Shown in pieces: positions 34,177-42,721 of a DNA stretch of 64,000 nucleotides (position 1 is the stretch's first letter; the number at the start of each line of letters is the position of its first letter). The translations under genes and the position numbers were made by a program. The stretch comes from UBA3064 sp023258775 (GTDB lineage: Bacteria > Pseudomonadota > Gammaproteobacteria > Burkholderiales > Burkholderiaceae_E), in the NCBI GenBank assembly GCA_044355655.1, contig JBIKXS010000004.1:1-64000 (forward strand). The letters are read 5' to 3'. The notes under the pieces are model-generated. The model saw only the letters and a list, made by a program, of their open reading frames with translations, ran no database searches and was not told where the DNA came from.

Positions 34177-36825
34177 GTGAAGACCACCACCGAAGAAGCA
34201 TCGGCACCATTGGCCGGACATACCCCGATGATGCAACAGTATTTGCGCATCAAATCTAATTATCAGAATGTTCTTCTGTTTTATAGAATGGGGGACTTTT
34301 ACGAACTCTTTGGCGATGACGCCGAGCGCGGTGCCAAACTATTAGGTATCACCCTCACAAGCCGAGGCCATTCAAACCAACAAGCAATTCGTATGGCTGG
34401 TGTTCCTGTTCACGCATTGGAACAGTACCTCGCGCGTTTGGTCAAGGCGGGCGAATCGGTTGCAATCTGCGAGCAAATTGGGGACCCAGCTACCAGCAAA
34501 GGACCTGTTGAACGACAAGTGCTCCGAGTGGTAACTCCTGGAACGCTAACCGATGAGGGTTTACTACCCGAACGCGAAGAGCGATGCCTGGCCGCGGTTG
34601 CGCGATCCAAGGAGCGGCATCGGGCGGCGCTCGCCTGGATGTCACTCGCCTCGGGCGAATGCATGCTGTGTGAGCTTGACTGGGTTGATCTGGCAGACTT
34701 TCTCAAAACCATGCAATGTGTTGAGCTACTGGTCCCAGACAGCTTGCAGCCAACGCTGATGGCTTCGTCACTCGAATCCATTGTCATCAAGCCGCTAGCC
34801 GACTGGTACTTTGAGCCTGAACGTGCGCAGCGCAAACTCAAAGAGCGACTGGGCGTTGCATCGATGAAAGGCTATGAAATTGCTAATGAACCTGCACTTC
34901 AAACCGCCGCTAATGCGCTGATCGAATACGCCGCAAAAAATAGCGGTTTAAGTGATGACGCAGCCTTACCTCACCTGCAATCAATTCGACGCTGGCGAAG
35001 CGAGGCCTACCTCACACTCGATCATGTCGCTTGCCGAAATCTAGAGCTCGTCGAAAGCCTGCATGGCGGGACAAGCCATTGCCTGCTACATCGCCTTGAT
35101 CAATGTAGAACGGTTGCTGGATCAAGGCTAATACGGCATCGCTTACTTCACCCGATTCGTGATTGGCTTGAAATCGGGCAAAGGCAGCAACAAGTTCGAG
35201 CCCTTGTACCCCTGCTCGACGAGAACCTGATCGCGAAGCTTGATGCGATGGTTGACTTTGAACGACTAGCCACGCGAATCGCACTTGCTTCGATAAAGCC
35301 CCGCGAGCTAGCCTCGCTTCGCCAAGCGCTTACAGTATTACCAAGTTTGATGGTCATGCTACCCGAGGCTTTTCAATCGGAGCTGGGCGCGCTTAATCTT
35401 GATCCAAAACTATTGAACGATCTCAAGCAGCAACTTCTCGATGAGCCGGCAGGTCATTTGCGTGACGGCGCGGTAATCCGTGATGGTTTTGATGAGGAAC
35501 TTGACGAACTACGGACACTCGATCGTGACTGCGACCATTACCTGGCAGCTTTTGAAATCAAGGAGCGCGAACGCAGCGGCATCTCGACATTGAAGGTGGC
35601 TTTTAACAGCGTGCACGGCTTTTATATCGAAGTAAGTCAGGGACAGCTCTCGCGCGTCCCAGACGACTATCGCCGACGACAAACGCTAAAAAATGCAGAG
35701 CGATTTATTACGCCCGAACTGAAAGCTTTCGAAGACAAGGCGCTTTCTGCGAGGGAGCGGGCACTTGCCCGAGAGCGCAAGCTTTACGAGGCTTTACTTA
35801 GGGCATTGCTCAATCATGTTCCAGCCTTACAAGCCGCCGGCCAGGCAATTGCCCGAATCGATGTTGCACAGTCGATCGCCTCAATTGCAATCGCCTCGCA
35901 ATGGTGTCAGCCTGAATTCGCGACAGACCAATGGTTGCGCATCGAACAGGGCCGACACCCGGTGCTTGAAACACTTGTTGAAAGCTACATTGCCAACGAC
36001 TGTGATATGCATGAACAACGACGTATGGCCATCATTACCGGCCCAAACATGGGCGGTAAGTCTACCTACATGAGGCAAATTGCCCTCACAGTCCTCATGG
36101 CGCACTGCGGCTTTTTCGTACCTGCTAAAGGCTGTCAGCTCGGCATTTTCGATCGAATTTTTACCCGTATCGGTGCCAGCGATGATTTAGCAGGCGGTCG
36201 ATCTACTTTTATGGTCGAGATGACAGAGGCTGCCGCAATCTTGCACCATGCGAGCAAGCACTCGCTGGTGTTACTGGATGAAATTGGACGTGGTACCTCG
36301 ACCTATGATGGACTTGCGCTTGCCCAAGCCATCGCCGAGCAACTTGCCCAAAGTAATCGGAGCCTATGCCTATTCGCAACACATTACTTCGAACTAACGA
36401 GTCTGCCTCAGCGCCTTGAGGCAGTATTCAATTTGCATTTAAGTGCAGCTGAAGGCCGGGGAACGATCAAGTTTTTACATCAGGTTCGCGAGGGAGCCGC
36501 AAGCCGTAGCTACGGCATCCAGGTTGCTCGGCTTGCAGGACTTCCATCGACGGTCACTCGAAAGGCGAGCCACTTGCTCGAAAATCTTGAACAAGCCTCC
36601 AGAGAACGTTTGATCCAACCCGACTTGTTCAGTACGATGATCGAATCTGAACCTGTTCAATCGCTTCAAGTCGCTGATGCACTTGCCGCTAACCAATCAA
36701 TGACATCCGCTTTTGAACAAGCGATTCGGCAAGCCTTGCAGTCAATTAATCCCGATGAGATCAGCCCGCGAGATGCGCAGGCCCTGCTTTATGAATTGAA
36801 AAAAATCAGTGAACAGCATTTTTAA
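34177..36825 (+). CDS. mutS: DNA mismatch repair protein MutS
   Basis: 882 residues from a GTG start. The N-terminal mismatch-recognition motif lies in FYRMGDFYELFGDDA (Phe-x-Glu, residues ~43-47). The C-terminal ABC-type ATPase has ITGPNMGGKSTYMRQ (Walker A, ~622-632), the signature DDLAGGRSTFMVEM, LLDEIGRGTSTYDGLA (Walker B) and FATHYFEL. It recognises mismatches and recruits MutL. The full-length C-terminal dimerisation tail is present. The stop overlaps the convergent SlyD-like gene by 4 bp. Confidence 0.98.
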   Translation: MKTTTEEASAPLAGHTPMMQQYLRIKSNYQNVLLFYRMGDFYELFGDDAERGAKLLGITLTSRGHSNQQAIRMAGVPVHALEQYLARLVKAGESVAICEQIGDPATSKGPVERQVLRVVTPGTLTDEGLLPEREERCLAAVARSKERHRAALAWMSLASGECMLCELDWVDLADFLKTMQCVELLVPDSLQPTLMASSLESIVIKPLADWYFEPERAQRKLKERLGVASMKGYEIANEPALQTAANALIEYAAKNSGLSDDAALPHLQSIRRWRSEAYLTLDHVACRNLELVESLHGGTSHCLLHRLDQCRTVAGSRLIRHRLLHPIRDWLEIGQRQQQVRALVPLLDENLIAKLDAMVDFERLATRIALASIKPRELASLRQALTVLPSLMVMLPEAFQSELGALNLDPKLLNDLKQQLLDEPAGHLRDGAVIRDGFDEELDELRTLDRDCDHYLAAFEIKERERSGISTLKVAFNSVHGFYIEVSQGQLSRVPDDYRRRQTLKNAERFITPELKAFEDKALSARERALARERKLYEALLRALLNHVPALQAAGQAIARIDVAQSIASIAIASQWCQPEFATDQWLRIEQGRHPVLETLVESYIANDCDMHEQRRMAIITGPNMGGKSTYMRQIALTVLMAHCGFFVPAKGCQLGIFDRIFTRIGASDDLAGGRSTFMVEMTEAAAILHHASKHSLVLLDEIGRGTSTYDGLALAQAIAEQLAQSNRSLCLFATHYFELTSLPQRLEAVFNLHLSAAEGRGTIKFLHQVREGAASRSYGIQVARLAGLPSTVTRKASHLLENLEQASRERLIQPDLFSTMIESEPVQSLQVADALAANQSMTSAFEQAIRQALQSINPDEISPRDAQALLYELKKISEQHF

Positions 36826-37298
36826 TCATCCTGCAATTCACAAGCTTCGATCTCTTCGGGCGTTGCGTCCCAGATATCGAAAACCTCAATATCAAATCGC
36901 AGACCCATACCTGCGAGAGGATGATTGCCATCGAGTACCGCGACCGCATCAGTGAAATCGGTGACCGTATAGAGAAGGCCATCATTGGTCCCACCAGGCA
37001 GTCCTTCAAAGCTCATCCCTGCCTCAAGCGATGCAGGCAGCGAATCACGTGCCACCAAATGAATCAATTGCTCATCATAGTCGCCGAATGTATCAGCCGG
37101 CTCTAAATACAAAGACAGTCTTGCCTGCACATCAAGACCCTCAATGGCTTGTTCAATTTTTGGAAACAAGTCCTTTTGAAGGCCGTGCAAATAAACAAGA
37201 CTTCGAGCCTCCGGTTCTATAGGTTCCGCCTGACTATCATAAAGTCTATAACGTAGACTCACCCATCGTCCGTAGGCAATTCGCTTATCCTCGCTCAA
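36822..37298 (-). CDS. SlyD-like FKBP-type peptidyl-prolyl isomerase
   Basis: 158 residues from a TTG at 37298, chosen because GGGAGG (37303-37308) is spaced 4-5 nt before it; a farther TTG at 37316 adds six residues and has no site. FKBP core with an inserted flap, as in SlyD: VSLRYRLYDSQAEPIEPEA, then YLHGLQKDLFPKIEQAIEGL, then LAGMGLRFDIEVFDIWDATPEEI. There is no His-rich metal-binding tail. It resembles the FkpB/SlyD-type proteins often found next to mutS in Burkholderiales. Its 3' end overlaps mutS by 4 bp. Confidence 0.85.
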   Translation of the reverse strand: MSEDKRIAYGRWVSLRYRLYDSQAEPIEPEARSLVYLHGLQKDLFPKIEQAIEGLDVQARLSLYLEPADTFGDYDEQLIHLVARDSLPASLEAGMSFEGLPGGTNDGLLYTVTDFTDAVAVLDGNHPLAGMGLRFDIEVFDIWDATPEEIEACELQDD

Positions 37299-37332
37299 AT
37301 GACCTCCCTGCCCCAAGGCGAACTAGCTTGGT

Positions 37333-38664
37333 ATGCTTGACGTTTCGACGCCCTTGCCTTGCCCATCAGTACAATCCTTCATGAAATCATCCAATCCAGC
37401 AAAAACCGCATTCAAAGCCGCGAAAGCTTTCGAACTGCACTGGGGCAAGCTCAGTGTAGCCCAGTTTCTTGCCCAGTATTGGCAGCAAAAGCCGATGGTT
37501 TTGCGACAGTTTGTCAGCCCATCAGCGGTGGATTCGTCGCTTGATAATTTGCTGGCTTATGCAGCACGCGACGATATCGCAAGTCGACTGATCAGATGTC
37601 GACACAAGGACTGGACCATGCAAGAAGGGCCTTTCGACCGTCTGCCAAGTATTCGTGGCAAACAATGGACTATCTTGTTACAGGGTATGGATCGCAATCA
37701 CGAGCAAGCTTACGGTTTACGCATGGCCTTTGATTTCCTGGCACATGCTCGAATCGATGATGTCATGATTAGCGTTGCTGCAAAAGGAGGCGGTGTAGGA
37801 CCGCACCTGGACGAGTACGATGTTTTTCTCGTTCAAGGCGTTGGCAGGCGCCGCTGGCAGTGGGGCTATCAACGTGAACAATTGTTTCAGCCAGATAAAC
37901 CGCTCAAATTATTAAGACAATTTACACCTCAGTGCGAGGCGATACTTGAACCCGGGGATGCACTTTATTTGCCCCCGCGCTGGGCCCATGATGGCCTTGC
38001 GCTCGAACCCTGTAGTACATGGTCTGTTGGCTTTCGTGCGCCATCGCGTCATGAATTTCTTCAGCATTTTCTGATTGAAGCGGCTGAGTCGCTCTCGGGT
38101 CCAAATCCACGCTATCAGGACAAAGGGGTACGGGCTTCAAAGCAGGCTGGGCGAATCCCAGAAAAGCTTGCACGACAACTCAAGCAGTGGGCGCAGGACT
38201 TTCGCAGCGACAAGCGAGTCTTCGAACAAGCACTTGGCCGTTATCTGAGCGAACCCGCTTCAAACGCCTGGTTCGAAGGGCCTCGAAAACTGCCAACAAA
38301 GCACCATTGGTTAGCGCAAGCATTGCGACGGGGCGTTGCGCTCCACCCTTCAAGTCGCATGGTCTACGACAGCCGCAGGACCTGGCTTAATGGCGAAGAC
38401 GCGGGTCCACCGAATGATTTGCTTCGAGCACTGGCGGATCAGCGCTATGTGCAGGCTGCCCAGCTCAAACATGGCTTTGCCGCGATGATGACGAATGATT
38501 TGTCAAATACCCCTACACGAAACTTAAATGTTGTCACGAAACCGCAAGATGCAAGTGAATGCAAGAAAACTGTTGAATTTCAACCACTAATTGATCAGTT
38601 ATTTGCCTGGTATTCACAGGGCTGGATAGCCTTTTGCAGTGAGAAGCATTCCCAAAGGCTATAA
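37333..38664 (+). CDS. roxA: Ribosomal oxygenase (uL16-arginine 3-hydroxylase-like, cupin/JmjC)
   Basis: 443 residues, about 60 longer than E. coli YcfD. An internal ATG at 37381 (MKSSNPAKTAFKAAKAFELH) would shorten the N-terminus. JmjC/cupin metal site: His and Asp in GGGVGPHLDEYDVFLVQ and distal His in LYLPPRWAHDGLAL. The C-terminal ~150 residues match the dimerisation plus winged-helix part of RoxA/MINA-type oxygenases. It hydroxylates an arginine in ribosomal protein L16 using Fe(II) and 2-oxoglutarate. Divergent from the SlyD-like gene with a 34-bp gap. Confidence 0.87.
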   Translation: MLDVSTPLPCPSVQSFMKSSNPAKTAFKAAKAFELHWGKLSVAQFLAQYWQQKPMVLRQFVSPSAVDSSLDNLLAYAARDDIASRLIRCRHKDWTMQEGPFDRLPSIRGKQWTILLQGMDRNHEQAYGLRMAFDFLAHARIDDVMISVAAKGGGVGPHLDEYDVFLVQGVGRRRWQWGYQREQLFQPDKPLKLLRQFTPQCEAILEPGDALYLPPRWAHDGLALEPCSTWSVGFRAPSRHEFLQHFLIEAAESLSGPNPRYQDKGVRASKQAGRIPEKLARQLKQWAQDFRSDKRVFEQALGRYLSEPASNAWFEGPRKLPTKHHWLAQALRRGVALHPSSRMVYDSRRTWLNGEDAGPPNDLLRALADQRYVQAAQLKHGFAAMMTNDLSNTPTRNLNVVTKPQDASECKKTVEFQPLIDQLFAWYSQGWIAFCSEKHSQRL

Positions 38665-38665
38665 T
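38660..38665 (+). promoter_or_regulatory. Candidate -10 box (TATAAT) for the lipoprotein gene
   Basis: A perfect TATAAT overlaps the RoxA stop codon, 120 bp before the lipoprotein ATG. The best -35-like hexamer (TTGCAG, 38634-38639) is 20 bp away, longer than ideal, so the assignment is tentative. Confidence 0.35.
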
Positions 38666-38785
38666 CATGGCTTGCCTGCACTCGTTTGACGTTAGTATTT
38701 TCCGTCAGCTTTGTTTCGAGGCAAACTGTCACAATCCTCGGACAGCATTTATATCGATTTATTTGTCGTAACGAAAGGAAAACAC

Positions 38786-39004
38786 ATGAAGAAGTCGCTT
38801 TTGATCGCATCGCTTTTAGCTCTTGCCCTGGCCGGTTGCCAGAAGAAAGAAGAAGCCAAGCCCGCCGAGGCTCCCAAAGCCGAAGCACCCGCTGCTGCAC
38901 CCGCTGCACCAGCACCTGAAAACAAAGACGCAGCAGCACCTGCACCCGAGAATAAGGATGCAGCCGCTCCTGCAGCAGCACCTGCTGAGCCTGCCAAGAA
39001 GTAA
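38786..39004 (+). CDS. Small Ala/Pro-rich lipoprotein
   Basis: 72 residues from the ATG at 38786, which has AAAGGAA at 38774-38780; the frame is open further upstream but without a start of this quality. Signal peptide MKKSLLIASLLALALAGC ends in a lipobox (LAGC), so the protein is probably lipidated at Cys18. The rest is low-complexity Ala/Pro/Lys/Glu. It includes a 10-residue duplication (APENKDAAAP twice, 38912-38941 and 38942-38971). It has its own strong terminator. A cell-envelope spacer-like role is possible; no function is known to me. Confidence 0.82.
   Translation: MKKSLLIASLLALALAGCQKKEEAKPAEAPKAEAPAAAPAAPAPENKDAAAPAPENKDAAAPAAAPAEPAKK
38912..38971 (+). repeat. 30-bp in-frame tandem duplication in the lipoprotein gene
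   Basis: Two 30-bp units, each encoding APENKDAAAP, with synonymous differences between the copies. Coding length could change by slippage. Confidence 0.75.
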
Positions 39005-39054
39005 TTGGCGCGAGGCTACTTTTCGTTGCTAGTCTTTTAAGACAAGCGAAAAAC

Positions 39055-39081
39055 AAAAAAGCCGGCTTTGCCGGCTTTTTT
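39055..39081. terminator. Strong bidirectional rho-independent terminator
   Basis: AAAAAAGCCGGC-TTT-GCCGGCTTTTTT: GC-rich stem flanked by A6 and T6. It serves the lipoprotein gene on the plus strand and, on the minus strand, the long operon that ends with the MBL hydrolase gene (stop at 39083). Confidence 0.93.
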
Positions 39082-39082
39082 G

Positions 39083-39901
39083 TTATACACGCTTCACGTC
39101 TTGCCAGTCAAAGCCACAATCTTGCTCAGCGATAATCAAACGCTCTGAGAATGCCTGGCCAAGATACTCACGCATGGTGTTCCGAACCCGATCGGGATGA
39201 TTATTTTGTCGACTTAAATGCGCTGCGATCACACAAGGCATCGTGCCTGCGCCAATCGCCATGAGGAACTGCGCAGATTGGAGATTCGACAAATGACCCC
39301 AATCACCCCCAACACGCTTTTTTAGCGTGCTCGGATACGAGGATTGTTCGAGCATTGCAACATCGTGATTTGTCTCAAGCACAAGTGCATCGAGATTCTG
39401 ATATCTCGCAATCACATGACTGCTTGCATGGCCGAGATCGGTCAAGACCCCAAGTCTTAAGGGTGGCATACCCGCACCGGCATCAAAGCTGAAAATAAAC
39501 TGTACTGGTTCGTTAGCGTCATGAGGCACAGCGACCGCTTCGATCGTTAGTCCATGCAATTCATAGCACACGCCCGGCTGCAAACGGCGATGTGCGAATA
39601 GGGGTTCGACATCGGTGGTTGGCGAAAGCAAGAGCGGTCTTAGCGTTCCTAAGGTGCTCCAAAGCGGTACTTGATGCTTGGCTGCAATGCTTGGGGCTTT
39701 ACCTAAATGATCGCCATGCTCGTGGGTGATCAGGATTGCATCAAGCGATTTAATTGAAAGACCGCGTCCGGCAAGCCGAATCCCGAGTTCGCGCTCGGAA
39801 AAACCGCAGTCCAAGAGCAAATACCGCGGTTTGCCTTCATGTGACCATTCAAGCAACATCGCGTTACCTGCGCTACCGCTGCCCAGACTGCAAAATCGCA
39901 T
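39083..39901 (-). CDS. MBL-fold metallo-hydrolase (YycJ/WalJ-like)
   Basis: 272 residues. Begins MRFCSLGSGSAGNAMLLEW, the usual YycJ/VicX start, then the metal motif ITHEHGDHLG (HxHxDH, ~60-67), LLDCGFSERELG, LTDLGHASSHV and NHDVAMLEQSSYPSTLKKRV. These match single-domain beta-lactamase-fold phosphodiesterases proposed to act on DNA or RNA. It is the last gene of the minus-strand operon behind bamC, 98 bp downstream of it. The exact substrate is unknown. Confidence 0.87.
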   Translation of the reverse strand: MRFCSLGSGSAGNAMLLEWSHEGKPRYLLLDCGFSERELGIRLAGRGLSIKSLDAILITHEHGDHLGKAPSIAAKHQVPLWSTLGTLRPLLLSPTTDVEPLFAHRRLQPGVCYELHGLTIEAVAVPHDANEPVQFIFSFDAGAGMPPLRLGVLTDLGHASSHVIARYQNLDALVLETNHDVAMLEQSSYPSTLKKRVGGDWGHLSNLQSAQFLMAIGAGTMPCVIAAHLSRQNNHPDRVRNTMREYLGQAFSERLIIAEQDCGFDWQDVKRV

Positions 39902-39999
39902 CAGATCAACATCAAGTTCGCCCGAATAACGAAAACCGACGAGGCGAATAGATCAGCCATTCAAGCAACGGCAAAGGGTTTGGGGGCAGTGCATTGCCG

Positions 40000-41181
40000 C
40001 TAACGTAACTGCTCTTGCAAAAGTTTCAGCATGCTTTCGGCGACGAGGCGCTCCTCCTCACCTTTGAGTCGGAGCCCCTTGGTATCAAAAATATCAACCC
40101 TGGAAACCTGATCCTTCGCTGTTACCTGCATACGATACTGCTTTGGGGTTTGCCCTGAGCCCGATCGAAATATTGAAGTAATACCCGACAAGACGGTACG
40201 TTGTGGTGCCTCACGATCAAGTCCAGGATCGATATAACGAACATAGAAAATGCCCTGACTTCGATCCCGATCTTCGACTGTAAACCCACCACGATCCAAA
40301 GCGAGGCCTACCTGTCGCCAGGCACGATCAAAATTCATCGCGAGCTCTAGCGACACATTTTCGGCCTCACGTTTAAGTCGAGCCTGGGTTAAGTCTGTGG
40401 TCGTTTGTCCCTTCAAGGCCTGGTTCGACCCACTTGCTAGGCGTACCCCGCCGGCCTGGACTATTTTCTCATCAGCTTGAGCTGCTGAGTCTCCAAATTG
40501 AAGCAACAGGCGACGGAGGAACTCGACCTCGAGTTCAGGTTCACTCGGCCTTGCTTGCCATCTGGAGCGCAGGCTATCGCGATCAGACAACACTTCTTGC
40601 ATACCACGGTGGGTAATAACGATTTCTGTACTGGTACCTCGACTATCTAGACGCGTCCGGTATTTATCACGTTCCCCAGAAGCGTACAGACCATCGAACA
40701 CTTTCCCAATTGTTCGTCTAATGAAATCCTCGGGAATACGGGCCCTGTTCTCAGCCCATTCAGTTTCGAGAATCCCTATATCACTACGGTCAACAATAAA
40801 GGAGAAGCCGTTATTTTGCCAAAACCGCTTGACGATCGGCCAAACTTTATCGACGGGCATGTCGACTACCATGATCAAGCGACCCGCAGATTCCTTTTCA
40901 AGACGTGCACCTGCGACAACCGGCAAGACGCTCCGATCGGTACTTGCCCCTGCTCTTGATGATTGAAACCCGCTTAGCGTTCTATCGCCAGGACGGTCGA
41001 AGGCAGTGTATCGGTCACTTCCTGAGGGTCGAATGAGATCCGGGGGTACTTCAAGCGAAGGACCCTTGCTTGCTCCTTTGTAGTCAACCTTATTGAGTTC
41101 GCTTAAGCCGTCAATGCTTGAACATGCAGGTAATAAAAAGAAGCTGAGCAACATTAGGTTGCGAGAGAAACTGCGTTTCAA
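40000..41181 (-). CDS. bamC: Outer membrane protein assembly factor BamC
   Basis: 393 residues. Lipoprotein signal MKRSFSRNLMLLSFFLLPAC with the Cys at residue 20, followed by the unstructured BamD-binding segment (SELNKVDYKGASKGPSLEVP, PPDLIRP) characteristic of BamC/NlpB. Two helix-grip domains follow (~95-220 and ~265-390; AGARLEKESAGRLIMVVDMP, KVWPIVKRFWQNNGF). It is an accessory lipoprotein of the BAM complex. The start overlaps the dapA stop by ATGA; dapA-bamC is a widely conserved pair. Confidence 0.93.
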   Translation of the reverse strand: MKRSFSRNLMLLSFFLLPACSSIDGLSELNKVDYKGASKGPSLEVPPDLIRPSGSDRYTAFDRPGDRTLSGFQSSRAGASTDRSVLPVVAGARLEKESAGRLIMVVDMPVDKVWPIVKRFWQNNGFSFIVDRSDIGILETEWAENRARIPEDFIRRTIGKVFDGLYASGERDKYRTRLDSRGTSTEIVITHRGMQEVLSDRDSLRSRWQARPSEPELEVEFLRRLLLQFGDSAAQADEKIVQAGGVRLASGSNQALKGQTTTDLTQARLKREAENVSLELAMNFDRAWRQVGLALDRGGFTVEDRDRSQGIFYVRYIDPGLDREAPQRTVLSGITSIFRSGSGQTPKQYRMQVTAKDQVSRVDIFDTKGLRLKGEEERLVAESMLKLLQEQLR

Positions 41182-42056
41182 GAGATTACTCCCGACTGTT
41201 TTAAAGCCGAAAGCACTGTCTCATGATGGCTTGGAGACAAAGGCATCAGTGGCAGACGGATACCGGGCTTGATTCGCCCCATCTGTTGCAGGGCCCACTT
41301 CGCCGGGCTCGGATTAGCTTCAACAAAAAGTTTAAGGTGCAAGGGAAGCAATTGCCGGTTGATGGCAAGCGCTTCCGACCATTGCCCCGCGAGCGCAGCA
41401 TGACAAAGCTTTGCCATTGCTGCAGGGGCAACATTGGCGGTCACTGAAATCACACCGTGGCCGCCCATGGCCATTAAAGCGAGCGCCGAGTCATCATTAC
41501 CGCTGTAAACCGCAAAATCGCTTGGCAGTCGAGCCAAAAGATCACTGCCACGGGCGATATCGCCTGTTGCATCCTTAAGGCCTATTACCCCGGGCAGTTT
41601 TGCTAGCCTCAAGACCGTTTCGTTTGACAAATCAGCAACAGTACGTCCTGGAACGTTATATAAAATTACAGGCAAGCCACCCTCTTCAGCAATAACTCGA
41701 AAGTGCTGATACATACCCTCTTGAGTGGGCTTGTTGTAGTAGGGAACCACTTGCAGACTAGCTTGAGCGCCAATCCTGCTTGCAAAACGGGTGAGTTCTA
41801 AGGCCTCACGGGTTGAGTTACTACCTGTGCCCGCAATGATCGGTATTCGACCCCCAGCATGGCGCACGGCCTCTTCGATCAACTTGCAGTTTTCTTCGTG
41901 ATCCACGGTTGGGGATTCACCAGTAGTACCGACCGCAACAATCGCGTCCGTTCCGCTGTCGATGTGCCAGTCAATGAGTTGGCGATAGCTATCCCAGTCG
42001 ATACTGCCGTCTTCAAGCATCGGTGTAATGATGGCAACAATACTTCCCTTGATCAT
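41178..42056 (-). CDS. dapA: 4-hydroxy-tetrahydrodipicolinate synthase
   Basis: 292 residues. TIM barrel with VGTTGESPTVDHEE near residues 42-55 (phosphate-binding Thr-Thr), LYNVPGRTVADLS (active-site Tyr and Arg) and GLKDATGD with the Schiff-base Lys near 161. It condenses pyruvate with aspartate semialdehyde, the branch point to diaminopimelate and lysine. The upstream enzyme of the pathway, LysC, is encoded at 16-17 kb. Overlaps bamC by 4 bp. Confidence 0.97.
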   Translation of the reverse strand: MIKGSIVAIITPMLEDGSIDWDSYRQLIDWHIDSGTDAIVAVGTTGESPTVDHEENCKLIEEAVRHAGGRIPIIAGTGSNSTREALELTRFASRIGAQASLQVVPYYNKPTQEGMYQHFRVIAEEGGLPVILYNVPGRTVADLSNETVLRLAKLPGVIGLKDATGDIARGSDLLARLPSDFAVYSGNDDSALALMAMGGHGVISVTANVAPAAMAKLCHAALAGQWSEALAINRQLLPLHLKLFVEANPSPAKWALQQMGRIKPGIRLPLMPLSPSHHETVLSALKQSGVIS

Positions 42057-42080
42057 GGCTTACCCCAGAAAGTGGAAATT

Positions 42081-42704
42081 CTAACTGAGCCAGGGATTGC
42101 CGTTTGACGCAAGCCCAGGTTTTCGCGCGTAAAGCCTTTGTTTTCTGGCACGAGGCAAATCGCGCTCATTAACTTCCAATACATCTTCATAGGCGATGAC
42201 TGCTAGATGCGAGGCTTGCGCCTTGGCAAGTAACTCACCAGGCTGGAGCAAAAAAGCGCCTCGCCGTGGTCGGCCCAGTCGCTCATGACCTTGAGCAAAT
42301 GTCTCATAAATCAGGCTTCCTCCTGGCTCGAGCAACCCCAGCATGCCCAACCAGCTTGGGCGATGCAAATAATTGCATACGACCATGGCCGATACTTGTA
42401 CAAAGCCAAAGTCCGATAGGGCGCGAGCCACGAGACCCAAACTATTGCTCGCTTCCAAATTAACTTCTAAGCAGTGCAATCGCGAGGCATCGTTAGTCGC
42501 ATCGACGGCTTTGCGCAAGCTGCCCAAGGCATGTGCATCCTGGTCCATCGCTAGTACGGACCAGCCTCGCTCAAGTGCCAAGAGGCTATGCCTGCCACCA
42601 CCGCAAGCCCAGTCGATCAACCAGCGCTGCTCATCATGCGCTGCAGGATTGTTTTGCAAAAACCTTTGCACCCATGCTGAGGGAGATTGTTGAACCTCTA
42701 ACAC
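42081..42704 (-). CDS. Class I SAM-dependent methyltransferase (TehB-like)
   Basis: 207 residues. Motif I is DWACGGGRHSLLALERGWSV (near 28-47), with MDQDAHAL for the ribose-binding acidic loop. The C-terminal part matches small TehB/thiopurine-type methyltransferases (FAQGHERLGRPRRGAFLLQP, AYEDVLE). The substrate is unknown. It lies 17 bp downstream of trpS and 24 bp upstream of dapA in the long minus-strand operon. Confidence 0.82.
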   Translation of the reverse strand: MLEVQQSPSAWVQRFLQNNPAAHDEQRWLIDWACGGGRHSLLALERGWSVLAMDQDAHALGSLRKAVDATNDASRLHCLEVNLEASNSLGLVARALSDFGFVQVSAMVVCNYLHRPSWLGMLGLLEPGGSLIYETFAQGHERLGRPRRGAFLLQPGELLAKAQASHLAVIAYEDVLEVNERDLPRARKQRLYARKPGLASNGNPWLS

Positions 42705-42721
42705 TGGAAAGACCTTGCCAA

